This document shows positions 56,393 to 64,000 of a DNA stretch of 64,000 nt, in pieces; the first letter of the stretch is position 1; the number at the start of each line of letters is the position of its first letter. Origin of the DNA: Thelonectria olida. Taxonomy: Eukaryota; Ascomycota; Sordariomycetes; Hypocreales; Nectriaceae. The position numbers and the translations under genes are program-made. The DNA is taken from NCBI GenBank assembly GCA_020736575.1, contig JAGPYM010000003.1, positions 1,178,001-1,242,000 of the forward strand. Reading direction: 5' to 3'. Below the pieces are notes generated by a model. The model was not told the origin of the DNA, searched no databases, and was given only the letters and a program-made list of their open reading frames with translations.

Positions 56393-58228
56393 TCAAGCAT
56401 TGTACGCAAAGGGTCCCCAGGAGACGCCGCCGCTCGCCGGACTCTGTATCCCCTTGCTGCCAATCGTCATCCTACCACCGCTGCACGTATACTCCACGTC
56501 CGTGTCATACAAGTATCCTCCTCCCGGCGCCAGATCAAACGTCTGGTCTCCAATAAAAGGTATTGTCGCCTTGGCCGTTCCCTTCCCAGACTTGAACGAG
56601 AGACACGCCGTCCCCTTCCCCTTGCCTCCCGACTTGATGTAGAAGACACCTCCCGCCTCTCCGTCAATCACGACGCTTACACCCAGCTGCAGTCCCTCAG
56701 CATCCATGTCGACGTCCGTCCTCAGCCCCTTGTACGTGAAGTTAATCTTCTCCTTGGCAAACGTGAGCCCGCCCGCGCCGCTGACCTGCACGCCGCTGAT
56801 GGTCACGCCCGGCAGCTGCGAGAGGTGCTCCTTCATGAGCTCGCGCGTCGTCGGGATGTCGAGCTTCCACGCCTTGCCCGCCAGACACGGGTCCATGGCG
56901 ATGCTGGACCCCGCGCAGGAGCCGGTGTCCGTCGGCTCCGGGACCTCGCTCGTCGCCGTGCTGGTGACGGACGTTGCGGTGCACGACTTCTTCGCCTTCT
57001 TCGCGGCCCGCTTGCGGTCGCGCTTGCAGCAGTTCTCGTCCTCCCACTGCTGGATGAACCTGAGCTCGACCTTGTCGGAGGACTTGGCTTCGGTCGAGGT
57101 GAAGAGGACTCTGATGTTTTGAGGCCCATTCGTGCAGGGGATCTCAAAGACGCCCTCGGCGCCGCCGCTGGAGCCGCCGCTAGGGACCATGTGCCATGTG
57201 GTTTCCCTTTCGGAACGCCATGCGAGGCGCTGGTTCCCTTTGGCGTTGGAGTAGATCTTGACGTTCTGGCCGGCGTCGAGCTGCAGGGTGAAGCCGGACA
57301 TGGTAAAGGGCGTGGTCTCGAGGACGGCGGTTCCCTCGGTGGCATCTTCGTTGGTGGTCCAGTAGACGAAGGGGTACTCTGGGATTTTGGCGATGGGCAC
57401 GATGGCGCCGTTGGTGTCGAGGATGCGGTTGAACGAGTACTGCAGCATGAAGAAGAAGAAGTCGTCGGCGAACCCGGGCAGGGATGCGAGACGGCTGCGC
57501 TCCTCGTCGGCGCTGTAGGTGGTGGTCGTCGCCATGGCGAACTGGTGGAGGTAGACGATGCCGCGGGTGCGCTCGAGCGACTGGAACCAGAGGTTGGCGG
57601 CGTATTTCTGCTCGTAGATGGGCTTGTCGATCATGTAATTGATGGACCGGGTGTGCTCGTAGTCGGCATCAGGGAAGACGATGTTGCTGAAGTAGTCGGC
57701 CGAGGACTCGATGGCCCATCTTGAAGGGCTGTCGTCGTTGCCAGAGGTGCCAAGCATCATGGTCTGCACGCAGTGGTAGATTTCATGGGCGAGAATCTGC
57801 ATGGCCGACGGAGTGAGTGCTACGGCATGGCCCCCCGACCAGAGGTTGAAGGCTCTGATCTGGCAGGGCCCGTCGTTATCGGCAGGCATGAAGCTGTCCA
57901 TGACAGACTTGCCGCTCTCGCTGGGCCCAGCCCCGAGGATGAGGACAATGTCGGGCGGGGGGATGAGGGTGCTGAAGACGGCGATGCTCCTCATAAAGGT
58001 TTCGCTGAGCAGCTGGTCGATGATGCCGATGTGGTCGGACCAGTCGTCCTTGTAGATGACGGTGACTTTGGTCTGGCCGATGGTGGTGGGATAGCCCGGG
58101 TACACGTGGCAGTTGTCGTTGACGGTGAAGCTGTCTCCTGGTGTGACGGAGGGCCAGTAGGAAGCGCAGTTGAACTGGGCGCGGGCTACCAGAGGGAGGA
58201 TGGCCCCGAGTAGGAGTTGAGCCAACAT
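56393..58228 (-). CDS. Secreted HEXXH metallopeptidase-like protein (gluzincin type)
   Basis: A single exon of 611 residues on the minus strand. A signal peptide is clear (MLAQLLLGAILPLVARA, likely cleaved before QFN). The zinc site reads AHEIYHCVQ: His148, Glu149 and His152. Twenty-two residues after the last His comes IESSADYFS, whose Glu174 would be the third zinc ligand, as in gluzincins. The C-terminal part has many Cys (for example ENCCKRDRKRAAKKAKK), where the basic run is a possible Kex2-like processing site, then a Thr/Ser/Pro linker and a beta-rich domain. The probable role is an extracellular protease; the substrate is unknown and no protease family is assigned. Stop codons of this gene and the PPxY gene are only about 125 bp apart. 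Confidence 0.8.
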   Translation of the reverse strand: MLAQLLLGAILPLVARAQFNCASYWPSVTPGDSFTVNDNCHVYPGYPTTIGQTKVTVIYKDDWSDHIGIIDQLLSETFMRSIAVFSTLIPPPDIVLILGAGPSESGKSVMDSFMPADNDGPCQIRAFNLWSGGHAVALTPSAMQILAHEIYHCVQTMMLGTSGNDDSPSRWAIESSADYFSNIVFPDADYEHTRSINYMIDKPIYEQKYAANLWFQSLERTRGIVYLHQFAMATTTTYSADEERSRLASLPGFADDFFFFMLQYSFNRILDTNGAIVPIAKIPEYPFVYWTTNEDATEGTAVLETTPFTMSGFTLQLDAGQNVKIYSNAKGNQRLAWRSERETTWHMVPSGGSSGGAEGVFEIPCTNGPQNIRVLFTSTEAKSSDKVELRFIQQWEDENCCKRDRKRAAKKAKKSCTATSVTSTATSEVPEPTDTGSCAGSSIAMDPCLAGKAWKLDIPTTRELMKEHLSQLPGVTISGVQVSGAGGLTFAKEKINFTYKGLRTDVDMDAEGLQLGVSVVIDGEAGGVFYIKSGGKGKGTACLSFKSGKGTAKATIPFIGDQTFDLAPGGGYLYDTDVEYTCSGGRMTIGSKGIQSPASGGVSWGPFAYNA

Positions 58229-59151
58229 GATTGTTGTTGATGAGGCGAGTCTCTTCTTGAGGACCCGAGACCAAGATTGACAGGCCCCAAAGAGAGGCCA
58301 TGATGCCGTCTATTTATCCAAGACGAGGCATCTTGCAGCTCGAGGCGAAGCCATAACCACACATCAACGGCCTCCTCCAGGCCCTCCAGGCCATGATGCC
58401 AAGCGGGTTTGGTGGCCGGTGGCTGCGCAGGAGCTGAATCGGCCTCGGACCTGTCGCGATCCTATGGCAGCGTCCAACGTTGCCGGTGGCGCGGGTAAGC
58501 TTAAACCAAGGCGCGATTTAGCACGCCCGGTGGCAGGCGTCTTTGGCTGATGGGCATTGCGATTGGTTTGCGGGTGGACGGCGGCGGTGATGGACGCGGG
58601 GACTAGAGCATGCGGCTAGAAGGACGCGGGGCGAGGAGGATGCATCACGAGAATTCAGCCCTACGAGTCCGTGTGTCGCTCTGCGAGTTCTTTGTTGTGA
58701 GAGGGGGTTGAATCTATCTGGAGGACGAATGATATTCATCCGAGGAGATGGGAACTATGTACACGTTGGCACTGCTAGACAGCGTAAATGCAAAAGCCAA
58801 AGGCTATTAAAAAGCCAACAACAGTCTTTTGATTGATCTCTCCCCCATCGGCGGCTTGGCAGTAAGCATCCTATAACCTAGGGCGCCACCACATCTCACC
58901 CATCTCACCTCCAAAGGCCAAAAGTCCTATTGTCTCAACTGCCCAGTTTGCTCTACGAATCAAGGGCTTCCCTGTTTCGTTGCCAGGCAGCTTTGTTTAC
59001 CAGCAATCAATCATGGACGAGTATCAGAGCGTGACTGGACAATCAATGCACATCTATTCTTATCATGCGGGCGTTTTCCTCCACGAGCTGAGTCTCAGAC
59101 CCTCCCTCTCGTCAAAATCAGTTTCCATCCCTCTCCCTCTCTGTCTCTCTC
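58229..59151. promoter_or_regulatory. Promoter of the metallopeptidase gene and 3' flank of the cupredoxin gene
   Basis: 923 bp without a recognisable gene. The left part is the upstream region of the metallopeptidase (minus strand). A CT-rich stretch lies at 59,090-59,152 next to the cupredoxin stop. Confidence 0.45.
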
Positions 59152-59911
59152 TCACGGAGTCGCCGCAGGAGTCTCGGCCGGAGCATCAGCTGGAGGTGCC
59201 TCCTCCTCCGCAGCCGGAGGATCAAAGGCAGCGGCTTCCAGAGCGAGTTCGCCAACAGCGCCACCAACCACAGTCGTTCCATCCACGTTGACAGCAGCCG
59301 CAGCCGAGAGCTTCGAGTAGTTGATGAGTTGCTCGTCGCTCGTCCTAATCACCCATGTCGGTTAGAATTGGACCAAACCATCTACCATACAGCACAAGAC
59401 ATACGGATTGATCACCATGACCTGCCCCTCTTGACAGTGCGGCCCAGTCGCGCAGTACAGAAACATGGGCTCGGTGCTCGTCACGGGCATGTTGAAGGTG
59501 CCGACCGTCGTCTGGCCGTCTTCGTACGGAATGTGCCCGCTGTGGATTGCGTCGGCCTGCGTCAGTTGCAGCGGCTGACACGCCGCGTCTTCGCTGCTCT
59601 GCGTCACTGTGTGGTTGCCCGAGCTGAACTGGAACTGGATGACGTCGCCGACGGCCGCCGAGATGGAGTTGGGGACAAACGTGTCTTGCGCGCCGCCGAC
59701 GACGACGGTGATGAGCTTGTTGGCCCTGCCCTGGATGGGGAGACTTCTGCGGACTGTCTGATGGTGAGCTGGTGCAAGAGATATTCATGCCAAGAGGTGA
59801 AGTACTTCGAAATGGTCGCTTCGTTGGTGGTGTTGGATGGGTGAAGGGGAGCGGCTGCGGCCAGGCCGTGGCGAGTGCGACCAGAGTCAGTATCAACCAA
59901 ACTTGGTTCAT
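59152..59911 (-). CDS. Secreted cupredoxin-like protein
   Basis: Three exons on the minus strand: 59806-59911, 59405-59753 and 59152-59344, giving 215 residues; introns are 52 and 60 bp, the second with a TTCTAAC branch site. A signal peptide is present (MNQVWLILTLVALATAWP). The core has cupredoxin-fold features: VVVGGAQDTFVPNSISAAVG, GDVIQFQFSSGNHTVTQS (possible His ligand), and FLYCATGPHCQEGQVMVINP (Cys and His ligand positions). Small fungal proteins of this kind are extracellular and often GPI-anchored or serine-rich. The tail is Ala/Pro/Glu-rich (EEEAPPADAPAETPAATP) with no obvious GPI signal. Copper binding is likely but not certain. The first intron uses a GTACTT donor within a GAAGTACTTC palindrome, so that junction is a model. 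Confidence 0.75.
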
Positions 59912-60658
59912 GGTCGAAGTGGACAAGGTATGTATTAATATAATGAATGGCGGTAAGAGAGTAAGAAGAATTAAATGAGACCTGCTCAATAGAATCGAAA
60001 CGAGTGACGGAAGAAAGGAAGAGGGCAGCTTGTCTGTCTGCGTGTCTGTCTGTGAAGCAAAAGAAAAAAATCGTATCATTATGGGAACTACGGGGGATAA
60101 ATATGATGACTTTTTCACTCCGTAATTCTCACAGGACTCCTTGGCTGTCTGTGATATCTGAGGCTCAAACATGGCAACGATGACGAGTCCCTCCCAAACG
60201 TCTGAAATCAGTGTCAAGCTGTCAGAGGTGTTTTAGTCGACTTCTCCCCAAACGGACCAGATCGGGACTCTTGGTAGATTGATTTAGCTTGTTAAGCTTG
60301 TTTTATCACGCAATTGAATCTCCTCTCCACCACGTTCTAGCGACGTTGCGAGTTTCCAGTTTGTGACACGATGCGACCCATGATCTTGGCGCCGCTTCAG
60401 ATTGTTTGATGCGAGTTCTCGCCATCCACTTCGGCTTTGATCTCGGCTTCGATTGAGGAGATGGATCGCAGAAAAAAAGTCAAATAGTCAAGATTGATCA
60501 GTAGCAGGTAGGTATCATGTATCCTGTATGCCGTGAGACCGCGTCAGCATCACCGTCTTCCCACCATTACACGAATATCCCATCTCAGACTCTCTCTCTC
60601 AAAACAATCTCCCACTCCATCCTTGGTCCATATCCCCCACTTCCCGATCACTCCCTCG
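59912..60658. promoter_or_regulatory. Promoter of the cupredoxin gene and 3' flank of the peroxygenase gene
   Basis: 747 bp between two minus-strand genes. The part next to the cupredoxin ATG is A/G-rich on + (CT-rich on the coding strand). No gene is recognised. Confidence 0.45.
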
Positions 60659-61492
60659 TCAATATTTTCCGATCAGCTTCGACACCTTGTTGCTTGTCGA
60701 AAAGAATTCGACCACCCCCAGCTTCCACCATCGTCTGCTCTGCCAGCCCTCCTCGATCGGCAACCTCTCCTCCTCAAAAAAGGCGCGCACCTGATGGCAC
60801 GGCGCCCTTTCGCCGTCGCCAATGACCTTTAGGATGAGCGTGATCTCGCCGCACGCCGCGCTGTGCTGCTTCTCTCCGTACTCGCACCCCGGGTTGGCCT
60901 CCCGCTGCTCGTTGATCCGCCGCTTTCGCAGCGCCGCGAGGTCGTCGGCGGTGAGCGTCTTGCCGCCGTCTGAGGACGCCGCGAGCAGCTCCTTAACGAG
61001 GTCCGGTTGCATGCGCCAGTTGTCGCCTTGGCCGTAGTCGCGCCGCGTCAGGGAGGCGTCGTGCTCGACGACGTTGTGCAGCGCGAGCTGGTCGAGGTTC
61101 AAGACCCTGTGGCCCTCGGAGTCGACCTGACCAGGCTTGCGCATGCCAAAGTCGGCAAAGGCCGACCAGGGATCTCGAATGATGCCCATGGCTCTGGTCC
61201 ACAGAGGAGGCGTTGGCTTGGATTCGGCTTGAGCGCCCGTTGCCTTCTCTATGTGCTCCTGGAAGATCGGGTTGGAGAAGACGCTGGCGAGGGTTGATGC
61301 CACGCCAACTTCGGCGAGGGCCGACGTAAAGTCTTCTACACGGACGTTGCGGCCGTCTCTTGGGAGATAGCCATGGTTCGCGAGGGTATTGATCATCGGA
61401 CAGGGACCTCGCAGATCATTTGGTCCCGAGTGGGCGTAGTCGCCCTTTGCGAGAGTCTTTGGTGAGGGTGAGGGGGGGTCGGAAGAGGCCAT
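60659..61492 (-). CDS. Heme-thiolate peroxygenase / chloroperoxidase-family enzyme
   Basis: A single exon of 277 residues; the first true ATG is 61492 (context GAACATGGC). The family motif GPCPMINTLANHGYLPRDGR is present; Cys31 in PCP is the heme-thiolate ligand. Downstream, EHDASLTRRD carries the EHD motif (residues 143-145) whose Glu serves in acid-base catalysis, with the Ser of the short-UPO type. Enzymes of this family use H2O2 to oxidise or halogenate organic substrates. No signal peptide is seen, so unlike many secreted peroxygenases it should be intracellular; such relatives occur in secondary metabolism. It is divergently paired with a Zn2Cys6 regulator. The substrate is unknown. Confidence 0.9.
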   Translation of the reverse strand: MASSDPPSPSPKTLAKGDYAHSGPNDLRGPCPMINTLANHGYLPRDGRNVRVEDFTSALAEVGVASTLASVFSNPIFQEHIEKATGAQAESKPTPPLWTRAMGIIRDPWSAFADFGMRKPGQVDSEGHRVLNLDQLALHNVVEHDASLTRRDYGQGDNWRMQPDLVKELLAASSDGGKTLTADDLAALRKRRINEQREANPGCEYGEKQHSAACGEITLILKVIGDGERAPCHQVRAFFEEERLPIEEGWQSRRWWKLGVVEFFSTSNKVSKLIGKY

Positions 61493-62597
61493 GTTCAATT
61501 ATGTGTGATTGACAAGTTAATGAAATAAAAGCGTCGACGCAGCGAGAAGGAGGAGGAGGAGGAGGAGAAGAAGCGGAGAGTGCCATCAAATAAGTAAGTC
61601 AACACACGGTCAATAGTTTGGACCGCTGCAAGCCACCACATGCAAGGCGTTGCCCGAGTGAGACCTTCTGAGCACGAGGATTTACTAAACCAACCGCAAG
61701 GAAAAGCGTCATGCCTCGCAGCGACGAAGCACGCCAAGGGCGCGTGAGGGGTCATACATTGGTTATCTGACATCAGACATGAGGGCTGAATTGAAACGGT
61801 CGCCGTGAATACCTCGCCAAAGTCTTCTGTTGCTGTCAGATACTACCCAACAAGCTGTCCAATGTTCAACATCCCGTCTTTTAGTGCTGTGCGGCCCGGC
61901 AATCAGCAGCGTCAGCTTGCAGATCACGAGAGAAACGCATAATAATAAGCGGCGTTTGACGCACTCTGCTGCTGTACCTGGTTGGGCAGGGAAGATGTGC
62001 TCGTCGGCAGCTGAATCGTGGGCGTCTTACCGTGTGTGGCCCAAGGCCGCCAATCACCTTGGAGCTATTTGACTTGGTCTTGAAAACATTGGACCCTGAC
62101 CGCTGTGGCTTGGCGTCTGGAACATCGAAACCGCACGCAATCCACTGACATCGGGCGCCGGGGATACGCTAGGTTACAGCATTGAAGCCACATGAGAGAC
62201 TCTTCGGCGACGAATCGAAAGGCACAAGAATCGAGGCAAAGTCGAGGCCAGCGTGACCAGATGGGCGGGCAAAGTAGGTAGTACGTACCGACTCCGCCAT
62301 GGTCACGGGACTCAAGAGAAGACGGAAGGGTCAAGAGATGGAAAAGAGTTGCTTTGGTCGGCAGCTCTGGAGTTGGTCTGTCTCCATAGTTCAGATAGTG
62401 AATGCAGTTAACCCTGAGCGGGACTGAAACGATGACCGTGCTATTCCCAACCTAGTAACCGAGCTGATGGCACTCTGCGTCATTGGCCTCATCTCCCGAT
62501 TGACAAGCAACCGCTCTTATTAAAGCCAATCCAACTCCATCTTGCCTCTCTCCTCGGTTACTTCTTTTAAAAAAGCCTCTCCAACTCGCACGGAACC
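61493..62597. promoter_or_regulatory. Shared divergent promoter of peroxygenase and Zn2Cys6 regulator
   Basis: 1.1 kb between the two divergent ATGs. CGGTCGCCG at 61797-61805 is an inverted CGG pair with three bases between, the type of half-site read by Zn2Cys6 dimers. A GGAGGA/CTCCTC-rich stretch lies near 61,548-61,572 just before the peroxygenase ATG. Binding by the neighbouring regulator is an inference. Confidence 0.4.
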
Positions 62598-63946
62598 ATG
62601 GCTTCCAAGGGCCAATTCAAGGTTGTTTCGCAGGACGATTATGCCCGCAAAGTCCGCGTCTCCAAGACACATGTGCCGCATTCCAGGACGACCGCTGGAT
62701 GTTTTATGTGCAAGGAGAAGAAGGTCAAGGTACGCTCCATCACGAGACCATGAGTGATAAGCCTAGTTGCTGATCGTTCATCAAGTGCGATGAAGCAAGA
62801 CCAGTGTGCACAAGATGTCGGAGAAATCACAGGCAGTGTTCCTACACGGCCGCTCCACTACATGCACGCCATCATCAACATGCAAAGCCCACCTTTTCAG
62901 TATTGAGCGCCAAATCAATAGTCCCATTCTACGCTCCCAGTGCAATGAATGGTACTTCGAGTCTTCGTCTCATTCAACACTTGCACGCTCACTGGGACGA
63001 AATCCTTCAGTTGCCACAGAGCGAAGAGCTTGTTTCGCTATTCAGGTCAAATGGGCTTGTCCGCAACACAATTCTGGCCATAACCGCCTGTCATCTCCGG
63101 CATGTCGCCCCAGGTATTGTACATCATCGCGTCGCAGAGTATTTTCAACAATCTCTTGCGCTACGAGACTACAAGGCCATTCTGGACAATCGAAAACAGG
63201 CCATGGGCCAGTCCGACGTGAATGAGTTCATCCTCAGCGCGGTACTTCTCAACGTATTGGCTCTGGCTCTTCCGGAAACTGAACATGCTGAACCGAGCAA
63301 GTCGTGGGTTTGTAGTCCCCACAAGAGTAACCTTGGTTGGCTCACGCTGCAGGCGGGTATTCGTCCACTGATGATGTCCATGGCCGGGGGCGAGGAACGT
63401 CTCAGTCCCATGTTGAACTTTCTCAGCCGAATATTCCTAGGCTTTGACCGGGACATGTGGTCTCGGGTCCGAAATCTTCTCAGTCCAGAGGTTGTCCCAA
63501 CGAGTTGGAAGACAATGTTCGGACTGGACAAACCGTCGGATGGACAAGGCGACGTGAACCGTGATGAGATATTCCGGGTGCCAGTCATGGTGCTCGTCCG
63601 CCTACGGGACCTGGAGCCCGTGAGACTGAATGCGCTAAAGAACTTTGCCTTTCTGGCCAAGATGAAGCGGGAGTTTCGAGACTTGTTGTCCAAGAGGGAT
63701 GAAAGAGCTTTGTGGATCTTTGGACACTGGCTGGGCATTATGCAACGTTTCGATGGACTCTGGTGGTGTGAGAAGCGTGTCAAGAGGGATTACCAAGCCA
63801 TTCTATCATGGCTGAAACACCTCAGGCTTGGTGACAGGCCAGGTCCCGAAGGCGAGCTGTGGAGAGAGATGATGCAGGATCTTGAGCTAGCGCCGATTTT
63901 CCGTCGTCAAGGATCGCATAGGGTAGAGGTTGGTGCTTTTGCGTGA
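62598..63946 (+). CDS. Zn2Cys6 (GAL4-type) transcription factor
   Basis: Two exons (62598-62729 and 62786-63946) give 430 residues. The zinc cluster has Cys at 35, 38, 45, 52, 55 and 62, the spacing CX2CX6CX6CX2CX6C. The intron falls inside the cluster, between K44 and C45. The cluster is followed by a basic, His-rich linker, and the rest reads as the helical C-terminal region common in fungal regulators (for example ILAITACHLRHVAPGI). Such proteins bind CGG-type half-sites, usually as dimers, in the nucleus. It is divergent from the peroxygenase gene, which may be its target. About 50 bp of the window remain after the stop. Confidence 0.93.
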
Positions 63947-64000
63947 TGTAAGAATGGGGTTCGAGGTTTGTCGCCTTGTGCCATGATTGCTGGCTCTTCA

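Noticed and set aside
56360..57724. Open frame of 454 codons on the + strand
   Set aside because: Antisense shadow of the secreted metallopeptidase gene; the sequence is Arg/Leu/Gly-rich as expected from the complement of biased codons.

Overview
This window looks like nuclear DNA of a filamentous ascomycete (Pezizomycotina, probably a Sordariomycete such as Hypocreales; the order is an inference). The signs are short spliceosomal introns of about 50-100 bp with GTRNGT donors, CTAAC-like branch sites and YAG acceptors; long gene-free spacers with CT-rich leaders; and gene families typical of these fungi (Zn2Cys6 regulator, OPT transporter, cupredoxin-like secreted protein, heme-thiolate peroxygenase, PARP-E2 fusion). 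I reconstructed 17 protein-coding genes, most with exon joins worked out base by base. I found no convincing RNA gene, intact transposon or CRISPR array.

Layout. 1-10,400 is gene-free as far as I can see. 10,400-17,500 holds a large WD40/alpha-solenoid scaffold gene with a long CT-rich leader. 18,700-23,200 is a compact housekeeping block: PIG-H/GPI15 and PUS3/DEG1 (convergent), an atypical Rho-like GTPase, and RNA polymerase III subunit C17 (convergent with the GTPase). 26,800-33,700 holds a PRPP synthetase and, converging on it, a PARP-UBE2Q fusion gene. 35,200-38,750 holds a lysine-rich type II membrane protein and a SET/post-SET-like protein. A 5.9 kb spacer leads to a probable eIF4E-binding protein (44,631-47,519). 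48,900-51,000 holds RPL26 and COX11. 52,266-64,000 has an accessory character: OPT oligopeptide transporter, PPxY-bearing beta-barrel protein, secreted HEXXH metallopeptidase, secreted cupredoxin-like protein, a peroxygenase/chloroperoxidase-family enzyme and, divergent from it, a Zn2Cys6 transcription factor.

The most checkable oddities are two conserved genes (C17 and the SET-like gene) that each lose frame at a run of six G on the + strand where seven would restore the conserved protein; this suggests homopolymer errors in the assembly more than true pseudogenes. The eIF4E-binding candidate has an in-frame TAG that is either the 3' end of a small unannotated intron or a real stop. The Rho-like GTPase lacks the usual DxxGQ switch II signature. 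A 10-bp palindrome, GAAGTACTTC, occurs exactly three times, with relatives elsewhere, far above random expectation.

No clearly new multi-gene system is visible. The best candidates for unusual biology are the ADP-ribosyltransferase/ubiquitin-conjugating fusion and the divergent peroxygenase/regulator pair.
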